From assembly GCA_005223375.1 (NCBI GenBank), contig RXOD01004447.1:1-22158 (forward strand): a stretch of 22,158 nt of DNA, in the 5' to 3' direction. A program made the position numbers and the translations under genes. Under the pieces are notes generated by a model, which worked only from the letters and a program-made list of their open reading frames with translations, was not told the origin of the DNA and searched no databases. The number at the start of each line of letters is the position of its first letter. Position 1 is the first letter of the stretch. This stretch comes from Amoebophrya sp. AT5.2 (taxonomy: Eukaryota > Sar > Dinophyceae > Syndiniales > Amoebophryaceae). Shown piece after piece: positions 1 through 9,541 of this stretch.

Positions 1-1
1 A

Positions 2-2900
2 GCCGACGATAACACTTTCGAAGTAGCTGCAGACGCAGATGGGTCCGGCTCCGGCTCCGGGTCGGCTGCAAGTGCAACATCAAGACGCTTGGAAGCTACG
101 GGACACGATGAACGTGAACCACGTCAACCGACACTAGCGGCGGCCTCTGCACGACAAGCTGGCGCAGACAGGCTCCGCCATGGGCAATCCCGCATCTTCA
201 ACCCCCAGCAACGCACGAATTCCCAGCAGCCGCCAGCCCCAGCTCAAGAACAGCCACTACGGCACTACGCACCAGGAGCGCCGCCGCCGCCGGTACACGA
301 AGAATTACGCGCAACGCAGGGCGACGACGACCATTTGCATTTTGTCGAGATGTGCCAACGCTTTTATCGTCGGGCGTACTTCGACCCCGTGCAGTTCCTT
401 GTGCCGCTCCCCCTTGGCCCGCAGCCGAAGGTCCCGTATGAATGGCGCTACGGCGATGCAGCCGCTGCAGCCGTGAACGCCCGCTACCAGGTCGCAGCGG
501 CTGCGAGGGATGGACATTTTTCCGCGCGGGGCGGTCCGGATGACTTTTGCTTTCCGCCAGGCAGAGCTTTCAATAAAGTGCGATTTATGTCCCGGACGAA
601 AACCACAACTCCAACTCAATATCGTGGGACGGAACAGCAAGAAGTGGAACTGGAAGAGGTTGCTGAAAAAGACTGGCCGACAGAGTTCTTTCCGCCCACA
701 CTGAACGTGGATGACGAATATGTGGGACTGAAGACTGACGAGCTTTTCGAGCTGGGTGACGAGCTGGGCGAGGAGAAGGGGTGGTCCTCGTGGACGAAGA
801 GTGGACGGCAGTATGAAAATGATGCCGCCAACATCAATGCAAACATTGATGCGCCACCAGCTAATTCTACAACAGCGCGTACGCGTTCCTCTTGGGAAAA
901 TTGGAATAGGAATTGGACTTCCAGCGCTAGTGGCGAAGCAGATTCGCATTCGGGCTCGCGTGCTGAAGCGGGTCGACGTCGCGACGACAAGGATAACTCG
1001 TCTTCATGGGGTCGCTGGGAAGACGCCCATGGCGCTCGAGGAGGCGGTAGTGGTGCAGACAAGGAGCACGAGGCGTATTATTCGAGGACTAACCACCAAA
1101 AGGCTTCTTCTAGTTCTATTGACGACAAGTCGGATCAGTACGACAATCCAAAGTACTATTGGAGCTGCCGATGGGAGAGGGATGAAAAGACCGACAGCTG
1201 GAAACGGACGTGGGTGGAACAACTACGGGAGGAGGGAGCTAACAATAGCTCAGTCGCAGAAAATTGGGATTGGTCGCGGGAAGACAAGAAAAACGACGGA
1301 ACTGAAAACAACGACGATAGGAGCACCTGGAATGATCAATCGTGGTACAACTACTCCAACACAGCATCAAACTCAGCGTCACCCGTAGTTTCGTGCGCCG
1401 ACGAAAAACGCAAGTTCGCAAACACGATCTTCGATCGTCGCCAGAAGGTTCGCGCCCACTGGGAGCGGTTTTTCTTCAGCTGCAGTTCGCCGCGTGGAAT
1501 CTACCCCGCGTTAATTCGGCTGGAGCCAAGGGCGCTGCTCGAAACGAACCGGAGTGCGATTCCTGTGTATGAAAAGGACCGAGATCATCCTCGTCTCACG
1601 TATCGACTACATCCAGACCGGTTCCGGCAGCGATTTTTCTTTGCCGGGTCGCCCGACACCTTGATGGCCTTGTTTCAAGCTCGGGTCCTCAAAAAAGAGT
1701 TCCGAATATGTGCGGCGGTGGTAGATTGTGGCCTGGCCGCGGGGGCCACCGCGCACCGGTGCTGGAAGCATCCGCATCTATGCTGCCGTTTGTGGCTCGT
1801 TCCGGCGGACGAGGGCGAAGAACGGAAGCGAACCGCGCGGGACAGAAATGTGATCAACGCAACTTTCGTGGTGCAGCAGCAGCTATACGAGGCGATGGGA
1901 TTTGATTGGAAAAATGAACAAAACACGTACTGCGTGCACGAAGACAAGCACGCAGTCGCATTCAACTTCGAGATGGGAGGTACAAAAATTGTGGAATGGA
2001 TGAATAAAGAGAAAGTCCAGGGAGGTGCAGCTGGGTTGAGGACGTTGGAGTTGGTCCCTTTTTTGTATCTGTCTAGATGTTGTAGGCGTCATCTTCATAA
2101 TCATACAGAAGTGTTGTGATGTGATAGATAGTGATGTTGATGCCGATGCCCATGCCCATGAAAAAAGATATAATACGCGAAACTTGAAATTTTCCATATC
2201 GCATCGCACAGATCAGCAGAAGCACCTCTTCCAGTCAATCGGGTTTGCCGACTTCTGTCTCAGCGGAGGCGGCTCTACCTCTAGGACACGCTTGGCCAAG
2301 CTAAAATCGACCGGCGTCAAGCCTGCGAAGAATTATTTTCAGCGCGCACGCGGTCGCGGCGGCAGAAACGAAAAGCCAGCGTATTCATCGGGGACAACGT
2401 CCAGCAGTGCCGGACACAACAGCCAACATCGATTCAAGTTCTTCATCTCCGATACCGGCAGAGACGGGCCGGCGGCGCGCGACTTACAGGGAAACCCCCT
2501 CGACCCCGAGCGATACGAGGTCCGAACGCAGAAGCTTGTCGAGCACCACCTCAACATGATTGTCCACGCCTCGGACCGCTTTCTCGTCGCGCTGCGGGAT
2601 ATACGATCCGGAAAACTCATTGGCAGCAGGGTGCTAAACCGCGAGGACGTGGAGGACGAGCAGCGACGACGCCACAACTCTATTTACGGCCGTCATCTAC
2701 TTCAGGGATCGAACCCTCAGGACGGTGGGGAAAATCATGCCTCAGGCTCGGAGAAGGTGTCTGGAAACGGAAAGGCTTCTACTTTCCGAGCGAACGAGAT
2801 CAAATTCGTTGCGAAACAAATGGAGGAAGTTCATAAGTGGTTGGATGAATTCCTCCCTTGGGTCCGCGCGGTCTGCGAAGAGAACAAGGGAGCGGCCTAG
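2..2900 (+). CDS. Hypothetical protein with tryptophan-doublet region (5' partial, two exons)
   Basis: The frame is open from the left edge, so the true start lies upstream; no ATG is claimed. Best model: exon 2..1979, intron 1980-2211, exon 2212..2900 with stop TAG, giving 2667 nt (888 visible residues). The joint has matching phase (G + AT = Asp). I recognise no family. In order: a Gly-Ser/Ala/Pro-rich N-terminal part; a more ordered stretch around nt 330-690 with many aromatic residues; an acidic Ser/Asn/Asp/Trp-rich region (nt about 779-1350); a more ordered region (about 1400-1980) with several Cys and His; then a basic Arg/Gly/Ser linker and a helical C-terminus (about 2480-2890). The Trp region could be a protein-binding hook, but no function can be assigned. 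Alternative joints exist (donor near 2015 with acceptor 2216 or 2219), so residues near the junction are provisional. Confidence 0.75.
779..1350 (+). repeat. Degenerate protein repeat: tryptophan doublets
   Basis: About 15 Trp residues lie in about 190 codons, mostly as pairs separated by one to four residues: WSSW, WENWNRNW, WGRW, WSCRW, WKRTW, WDW and WNDQSW. They sit in a Ser/Asn/Asp/Lys-rich, probably disordered background. The DNA itself is not a clean tandem repeat, so any repetition is at protein level. Confidence 0.7.
1980..2211 (+). other. Intron in the Trp-doublet gene (GT-AG, phase 1)
   Basis: The upstream frame degenerates and ends in a stop at 2117-2119, while the downstream frame becomes protein-like from about 2212. 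The donor GTACAA and acceptor CACAG fit in phase, and GTAC donors recur in the other genes here. Intron length is 232 nt. Other donors nearby cannot be excluded. Confidence 0.55.
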
Positions 2901-4585
2901 TACTTTTTTCCAGTGCTTTTTTCTAGTGCTCGGCTTTTACGACCTCCGATTACGATTTCAATTTTTTCGATGAATATCAATTCAATCATTTCAATTTTCG
3001 TGGTTCGTCAGCGGGAGCGACAGCGTCTTCTTCCGCTTTACTTGTTCAGAGTAGAATGCTGTAATCCGTCAGGAGCAATAAACTACTCGCAATTCCAAAA
3101 AAAATCTCCTGAACACTTACCCCTACACTTTCCAGCTATTTCCAGACGGCGTCCGATTCAGCGTTGCGAGTGGAGTGTCGGCGTGCGACTGAGCGAGAGG
3201 CGTCTTTTGGTAACCTGCAAGCGCAGGAGCCAAGTTCCAATTCGATGATTTTTATGCCGCCTGAAGCGCCGCTGTGCGCGTCACCCGCCGAACAGGAAAA
3301 CGACACCTCAGCTGCGTCCGCCGGCACCGACACCGAGTGGCCACAGCTACTAGAATGAGCAACGGGGGAATTCATTGCTTGGGGGACTTCATTGGAACAA
3401 TGAGGAGGACCATGAACATGATACCGACGCGAGGTCGTGGACGTGGTCGCCGGGCGAGTGCGTATAATGATCCGCTCTCGTCGTGACCCTGAGAAGGTGG
3501 ACGTGGAGCTACTGTTCATCTTGGCCTGGGGCCGCCCCCGATGCAGCTGAAGAAGTGGTTATTATATGGATAAAAAAAAAAATTGTGGACAGAATGTTTA
3601 AGATTCGTGTATCGCGAAGAAGGCGAATGCGTCCAAGTCCAACATCTTCTGAAATTTCTTCATCTCTCTGAAACAGAAACGTGTCCTGCTCATGACGGAA
3701 AGCCCGACTAACTTCACATGGCTTGTCGTTGTCGTTCGTGATGTTGAATACACGCGCTCAATGATTGCGAACCGTTTCGATCGAATATGTGAGTACATGG
3801 TAAGGTATAGATTCATTGATACTTTACGTCCACAGCACTAAAAAAAGTTTGCTACGCAGCACACCCAAGTACAAGTAGATTGAGAGGGAATAAAAGTAGT
3901 GGAGCGCTCGAGACGGTGTCGTTTCAATTTTGTTGAAGCCAACGAATCCGAAGGAAAGCGACGAGTGGAACGAGAATGAGTGGTCAGAAGTAAATGTGTG
4001 AATGAATTCGACGTGTTGGCTCGACCATGCACCAGAGCGCGAGTGACAGTAACTGGAGCGATTGAGAGGCTTCGTTCGTCGTTGCATATGTGCCAGTGAA
4101 TCTCCGTATGCGCGACTTGCTGTCGCTGCTTGGGTATACTATCTTCACGGTGTAGTTTTCGATTGACAAGTGCGGAAGACCAACAGGCATTCCATTGTTC
4201 AAAGGCTGTTCTCATTCCCGTATCCGTACGACGGTGTAGAAAAACAAAGTGCTCGCTGAGGTAGGGGACGATGCCGCCGCCACGTTAGCTTCCTTCAATG
4301 TGCGCGCGAGGCGCGAAGCGCAGGCGCCGCGCCCCTGGCGGCGCCACGTGAAGAGGACGGAACACCACTTGCTGCTTTGCTTGCCGACGTCGATTCTTGG
4401 TGACGCGAGAGACCGGCTGGAACGGCCTATCCCCGGGTCGAACTCGTCGTGCGCGACAAACAACAAGTAAGTAGAAATACTTTTGACTTTAACTTTTCGG
4501 TGCGGCGCCGCCCCTAGAACGAGAAAGAGCGCCGCGGACGCAGCAAAAAGTAAGTTTTTCCACCGGGAAGCCGAACAGCGGGAAG
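2901..4585 (+). other. Non-coding interval between the Trp gene and the polycystin gene
   Basis: I see no convincing exon. Short open frames exist on both strands but are of random character. The first part is AT-richer, with an AATAAA at 3078-3083 that could lie in the 3' UTR of the gene before. An A-run follows at about 3571. One copy of the ACCRTTTCGATYG motif is at 3771-3783, and a related TTTCGATTGACA is at 4157-4168. The last 350 bases are GC-rich, include a strong hairpin (4323-4345), and probably hold the 5' UTR or promoter of the polycystin gene. Two GTAAGT strings (about 4467 and 4551) could be donors of a 5' UTR intron. Confidence 0.6.
4323..4345 (+). other. GC-rich perfect hairpin
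   Basis: GGCGCCGC (4323-4330) and GCGGCGCC (4338-4345) form an 8-bp perfect stem around a 7-nt loop, about 240 nt before the polycystin ATG. A second self-complementary GCGGCGCCGC occurs near 4503. It may be a structured leader or promoter element; nothing proves a function. Confidence 0.5.
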
Positions 4586-7500
4586 ATGGACCGCAAGCGT
4601 AACCCCTTGGGGTTCTTGGACGACCTCCTCGAGGAGGAGAAGCAGGGGAATGAACACTTCGGCAGCGTGCAGTTCTGGAAGTACTACGAATTTATCGACG
4701 TCACCAGGCTGTACAATCCGCGGTCGATCGAGTACCGGAACGTGAAACTGATCCTGTACGAGACGATGTTCTACCTCATCTGGGTGTTGATGCTCACCCT
4801 GTACATCAACTCTTACATGGGGGACGGAGGCATGAGTATTTCTTGATGCGCGATGCGTATTCGCCTTTCTTTGAGGAACAGGAATCAGGATGCGATGTAT
4901 GAGGACGGGTCGTGGGATATAGCTCACAAGCATATGATTTAATTAAAGAAGATCGAAGAGCGATTAAAAACGAACATCAGTCCTTTTTCTCACACATTCA
5001 TCAGACCTGGAGGCACGCACGCAGCAAGAGCGGTACTGGGGCGGCTGTGAGGACAAGCGCGGAACGTGCAAGATAGACGACGTGAAAGACGGAAACAGCT
5101 TGATCGTGTTCCTCCAAGAGACGATAATACCGAAACTATTTAGCGACCAAGACCAGTACTACTCCCTCACAGGGACGGCCGCGACACAGAACTCACTTTA
5201 CACACTCACGTCGGACTCCGTGCCGTGGCTCCCGAGGTACAGTTTCGCTTGTATGATTTGACTTGTCCATCAGATGATCTCTGCATGTGGTCCCCGATCG
5301 TGCCTTTTCATGATTGTGTAGTTCGTGTTGATACACAATATACGATGCCTACTCCAAAAATTCGAACTGCAAGGTACTGCGGCGACACGAAGACAATTGT
5401 CATGCTTGGGAACACTCGGATACGGCAACTGCGGGTCATGAAGAACCGAGGATGCACCGTTCGGTCCGAGTTTGCCAGCTTCAAAACCGGCACAGGAATC
5501 AACGACGAGATGCCGATAGCGTGCTACCCTCCGTTCACGGAAGAAAACGAGTCTACACTAGCGTAAGATTCTTCTATCTTTCTATCTACTTAGGCGTCAC
5601 GGTCAGCTTGCATTTCTCGTACTAACTTGCTAAAAAATGCAACTGTTTCTGGTCGGTATTGATGTCATTGATTGGTAAAACTCGTCCTTGCGCAGGTAAG
5701 TCATCTTTGGTCCACTGTTTGATGCCACGCACGACTTCCTACTTTTACAACAAACCCACAAAAAATTCTGCACCAGATATCCGGCGACGCATGTTCCGCC
5801 CCTCGTAAAGCGGTACTACTCGCACTCGCTCGACCGGGACAGCATACCAGAAACGCAGCTCCGGTCGAACGCGTCGATGACAATAATAGAGGGCATGCAC
5901 GGCGAGTATCCGGGGGAGGGATTTTACTTCGACCTTCCTCTGGAAAGATCGGAGGCGGAGTCCGTTCTCAGGGAGTTACAGTCATGGGACTTTATCGACA
6001 AGAAGACAAGAGCAATCGTGCTGGAGAACTCGGTACGATGTGTTGATCATTTTCTTCCTAGCTACACGCAGCATGGTTCCCGGAAACAAAACCGTATTAA
6101 CCAGACCCGAAGCGGAAGTAAATAAAGTAGACTTTATCTGATCTCGATTGGTAACGCGCCGCTAGCGACCCGAACCGAATAATTCGCGAAACAACATCAA
6201 CAAACCCAATCCAGGTTGTGAACCCCAACACGAACATCATAGTCTCCAACCGTCTTCTTTTCGAGTTCAACGCGTTTGGCACGGTTACCGTCCGCCAGGA
6301 CCACGTCCCTATGCGCGCCTCGCTTCTCTCGCTGTCCCTCCTTGCGACGGACGAGAAGGTGAGCTTCATGTTTCTGGTCATCTTCCGCGCCTTTTTCGTC
6401 CTGTACTTCGTCGCGGCGGTCTGGTTCCTGTACAAGAACGGAATGAACTACTTCTTCTACGCCTGGAATCTGCTGGACGTGGTGATCATCGCCCTGTTCT
6501 GGGTGCACACCGGCGTCCAGTTTTCAATTTTTATCGAAAGCGGAAAGGCGGTCTTCTTGCCGGAGTTTTTGGGCCTGCCGGAAGTGTTCATCCCGTTCTC
6601 GTCCTTGCGGGGAGGCCTCGCGGCGATGGACGGAATCCTGAGCATAATAGGGCTGCTGGCGTGGTTGCGCACAATCAAGTTCTTTACGCTGCTGGACAGA
6701 TTCCGGATCCTGACGAGGACGATCGAGCGGACGTTCGAGGATCTCGCAGTCTTCGCGCTGCTGCTGGCGACAATCGTCTTCGGATTCAGTACTAAAAACA
6801 TGTTTTAGTATCCAACCATCGATCTATGTTTCAGTTTCTGTTTGTTTACGGGTGGAGATTCGGCAAAAAATAAAAATCGCGGTGTCGATAATATCTTTAC
6901 ATCAGTCACACAGTCAGTGTGTAGTCGTCATTTCCTTTTGCAAAGTACACGCTCTCGCTCTCCTCTACGAAAGAACCTGCGCCCCAACATGCGAAATTCC
7001 CAATTCCCAGGTGTCGCTTTCTGGGTTGGATTCTACAACCGTGAGGACGTGCCGGAGTTCCAGAGTTTTCTCTCCTCGATGTCGACGCTCTTTTTTATGC
7101 TCGCGAAGGGCGTGAAGCTCGAGTTTCTTTTCGAGGAGAACCACTGGCTCCCACAAGCCCTGTACGTGACCTACTTGATCGTCGTGTACTTCCTCCTGGT
7201 CAACATGTTCATGGCCATCGTGAACGACACTTACACGCTGGTCACGTACAGCGCCAGGCACCAGGGAAGAAAAAGCTTCGCGCAGGACAGCGTGACATGG
7301 TATAAATAAAAATATAAAAAAAAAATATAGGAGCAGCTCTGAACTTGAAGGAGAAGGTAGTTTTATTGTTGTTCTCTTTGCGAGTTCGTTTGTGTACGAA
7401 ACGATAACGGTGGTCGTGACACCATTTATTTTCGAACAAGTACAAGATGGAGATTTTGAAGGTGAAGGAAAATCAATTTGACAAAAGCAAAATGCCGCAC

Positions 7501-8502
7501 ACAATTTCCCCAACGACCAGGTGCTTTTTGATTTCGTACGCCGCTAAGCTAAAGGGTGAGGTGTTTATGGGAGGGGATGAGCTCGACGAGGACCGCGGCT
7601 CGTTGAAGGAGCAGTTCATAGAGGTCGCCGCGCTTCCGGACGTGCTGCAGAAAGCGTGGGAGGTAAAGCGAGACCAGATCCGCAGCTTGGTGCAGACGAA
7701 AGTAGAAACGATGGGACACACGGCGGAGATACAGAAGCTGAAGGCCGAATTCGACGACTTCGACAAGAAGGGAGTGATAAGTCGGGTGCAAATACAAAGG
7801 CTGCTGGACGAGGACGAAATCCTCGTACACATCCTGTCGACGAATAAAGCGATCGACGTCATAAGAAGATTCTCGGTACTGACAAGCAAAGAAATATCAA
7901 TCGATATTATAATGCAACACCCTTTTCTATATTACCGTAGTAGAGTGAGTGTGAGAGTAACCGTAACGAGCACCCGCAAGGAAGCACACAGAAATACTAG
8001 ACTCGTACTCGTAGAACAACGACGACGATCTTCACCACGGAAGGCATAAATTCTAGTACTTCCCTGGATCTGCATCTGGATCTGGAAACAAAACAAAATA
8101 AAACTTTTCGTTTCATCCCAGGTCCCTTCGTACCGGAACAATAATGACGCGGCGTTCCACGAGATCACGGTTTTGCAGGAGAATGTGTTTTCCAAGCTCG
8201 AGGAATTCGATGGCGGCGACAACCGGTTGGAGTTTGGCTGCATAGAGACGCTGAAGCTGGTCTCCACCGGTCTGCAGGACGCCTTATCGGAGATCCAGAA
8301 CCAGTGGCGTAACGAGCTCACTTCCGTCCTGGAGTCGACGAACCACCTGGCCACAACCCTAACGGAGATGACGAAAAAGATGGAGAAAATACAGATGAAC
8401 CACACGTCCATCGTGCACGAGGCCGGCTTGCAACAAATCGTGGCCAAAGACGAAGGCGGGGACAAGTCGAAAAAAGGTGGAGGCACAAGCCAGGCCTCGT
8501 AG
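4586..8502 (+). CDS. PKD2: Polycystin-2 (PKD2/TRPP) family cation channel, 8 exons
   Basis: Exons: 4586-4835, 5005-5236, 5374-5562, 5777-6032, 6215-6788, 7011-7257, 7521-7944, 8122-8502. They join in phase to 2553 nt (850 aa; human PKD2 is about 970). S1 is at about residues 55-76. An extracellular polycystin (TOP) domain follows (about 84-345), with the family's RIRQLRV (176-182), Cys98/105/163/188 and a GEGFYFDLP stretch. S2 is 360-382, S3 391-413, S4 449-472, S5 483-501; then comes the pore, and S6 ending in NMFMAIVNDTY (565-575), a near-exact family signature. The tail has a degenerate EF-hand (662-673) and a helical, coiled-coil-like C-terminus. Members form tetrameric non-selective Ca2+/cation channels, often in cilia. 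Odd: the filter triplet equivalent to LGD reads A532-K533-G534. The start ATG has a good context and follows an in-frame TAA near 4489. The short N-terminus (about 54 residues before S1) could be incomplete if a 5' exon was missed. Confidence 0.93.
4836..5004 (+). other. Polycystin intron 1 (GT-AG, 169 nt, phase 1)
   Basis: Donor A|GTATTT, acceptor TCATCAG|A after a pyrimidine tract. Reading through gives a stop 7 bases into the intron. The join creates Asn84 and restores the polycystin frame. Confidence 0.85.
5237..5373 (+). other. Polycystin intron 2 (GT-AG, 137 nt, phase 2)
   Basis: AGGTAC occurs at both borders (5235-5240 and 5372-5377), so the intron is flanked by a 6-nt direct repeat. 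Splicing at AG|GTAC restores Arg161-Tyr-Cys and the RIRQLRV motif downstream. Confidence 0.85.
5563..5776 (+). other. Polycystin intron 3 (GT-AG, 214 nt, phase 2)
   Basis: Donor GC|GTAAGA, acceptor CACCAG|A. The join gives Ala, then Tyr-Pro, and continues the TOP domain. An internal acceptor-donor fusion lies at 5692-5701. Confidence 0.8.
5692..5701 (+). promoter_or_regulatory. Possible recursive (zero-length exon) splice site
   Basis: GCAG|GTAAGT follows a pyrimidine-rich tract inside intron 3. It is a good acceptor directly joined to the best donor consensus in this gene. It would divide the intron into 133 and 81 nt without adding coding sequence. It could be chance. Confidence 0.35.
6033..6214 (+). 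other. Polycystin intron 4 (GT-AG, 182 nt, phase 0)
   Basis: Donor G|GTACGA, acceptor ATCCAG|G. It separates the end of the TOP domain from the exon coding S2-S5. Confidence 0.85.
6789..7010 (+). other. Polycystin intron 5 (GT-AG, 222 nt, phase 1)
   Basis: Donor A|GTACTA, acceptor CCCAG|G. The join forms Ser501 between S5 and the pore region. Confidence 0.85.
7258..7520 (+). other. Polycystin intron 6 (probable GC-AG, 263 nt, phase 2)
   Basis: No GT donor after S6 matches the phase of the plausible acceptor GACCAG|G at 7520. AG|GCACCA at 7258 does, and CCAGG lies at both borders. The alternative is donor GTGACA at 7292 with a poor acceptor near 7545 (phase 0). The intron contains A/T-rich runs around 7301-7330. 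Confidence 0.6.
7945..8121 (+). other. Polycystin intron 7 (GT-AG, 177 nt, phase 0)
   Basis: Donor GA|GTGAGT, acceptor CATCCCAG|G after a T-rich tract. The join links the post-EF-hand helix to the C-terminal coiled-coil exon. Confidence 0.85.
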
Positions 8503-8608
8503 GGAGGTTCTACTGAGGCCGTGTTGTAGGGTGGCCCGCTCGGTCGTGCTCGTGATCGCCACCTGCGACGCAACATCACGAGCTCTTTCGAACTGATGCT
8601 TTCATTCT

Positions 8609-8895
8609 ACCATTTCAACTTCGGGGCTGCCTTGCGGTCCGTATGCGTATTCTAGGATCTACCGTTTCGATTGCTCGACAACTCTAGTGATGAGTTCTAC
8701 CATTACCATTTCGATTGACATCAATGTAGCGTAAGAACCGCAGGCCCACCCGCAGCGCGCCCAATGAAGGTATGCGCCGGTCGTGGCGGGCGGCTGTGGA
8801 TGGAGAGAAAACTCAAGGAACTCTCCTAGAATTCTACCATTTCGATTGCAACTAGTACCTTAAGTAGACAGCAGCTTCGTTCACCATTTCGATTG
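8609..8895 (+). repeat. Cluster of five ACC(A/G)TTTCGATTG motifs
   Basis: Copies start at 8609 (variant, ACCATTTCAA), 8661, 8705, 8836 and 8883; the last four match the 13-mer ACCRTTTCGATTG. Several are preceded by TTCT. Start-to-start spacings are 52, 44, 131 and 47 nt. All are on the + strand. A further close match (ACCGTTTCGATCG) lies at 3771-3783. Confidence 0.75.
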
Positions 8896-9263
8896 CTTTG
8901 CGCCCCTTATGACGGTGGGGAACACGCAGACACGCCACAGACACCAAACCTAAGAATTCGTATTGCTGTTGCGATAACATCGGCTTTTGATACCCGCGCA
9001 AAAATTTAGGTGTAATGAGCTCCATCTAAAGAAGATCATGATCACGCTCTCTGCCTCGCAAATGCCAGGGAGAGCCGTGGAGCCCGGCCACGTCTTGTTT
9101 GATAAGGGTGAGAGCAGTCGTGTAAAGATAAACGGTCGGTGTCGACGGAGCGAAGGCGAGAGAAGATAACAACTATAATGGCAAGCAGGACTTCAGGGGC
9201 AAAGAGGCGTGCAGGGGTGTTGCCAGTGCTTTAGATTTTTTAAATCTCAAAGACAAAGCTGCC

Positions 9264-9281
9264 GCAGCCGCACCGGGCTGC
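9264..9281 (+). other. Short hairpin, related in sequence to one at 15657-15688
   Basis: GCAGCC (9264-9269) pairs with GGCTGC (9276-9281) over a 6-nt loop. The arms and flanking GCA/CGG bases match the core of a larger hairpin in an intron at 15657-15688. Confidence 0.4.
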
Positions 9282-9541
9282 GCTGGTAGTCTGAGGATGA
9301 AAATGAATACGAAAACCTCTACGTTTACCATATGATTACGAACTGAAGACCGTACGTAGTCGTAATACTACCTGTATCGTCAACATCTACCTCGACGTCA
9401 AGCTCAAGGTCATCCTCAACGTGGTGTGTGGCACGAATTAATAGCTGACACGAAAAATCTATGGTCCAGCGTGCCTTCTTCTTGATGAGTAATCTCATTA
9501 AAAACCAGGGGGCAGGATCAGGACGGTAAACTTCCAAGAAG

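Larger units (their letters stand above)
8503..9541 (+). other. Non-coding interval with motif cluster
   Basis: No credible exon is visible on either strand. The first 400 bases hold the ACC(A/G)TTTCGATTG motif cluster. Small hairpins occur at 9233-9247 (AGATTT/AAATCT) and 9264-9281. The end must hold the 5' leader of the following gene. Confidence 0.65.

Noticed and set aside
305..949. 214-codon - strand frame inside the first gene
   Set aside because: It lies opposite a longer coding frame and has no protein-like pattern.
2704..2725. tRNA T-arm-like string on the - strand (GGTTCGATCC)
   Set aside because: No acceptor stem, D-arm or anticodon arm fits around it, and it lies inside a coding exon.
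3824..4215. Overlapping - strand frames of 72-125 codons before the polycystin gene
   Set aside because: Composition is random, frames overlap each other, and no recognisable motif or splice pattern supports them.
7305..7310. AATAAA after an in-frame stop in polycystin intron 6, as a premature poly(A) signal
   Set aside because: AATAAA also occurs in introns 4, 5 and 7 (6121, about 6868, 8097), so it seems a by-product of A-rich introns. Dinoflagellates are not known to rely on this signal.
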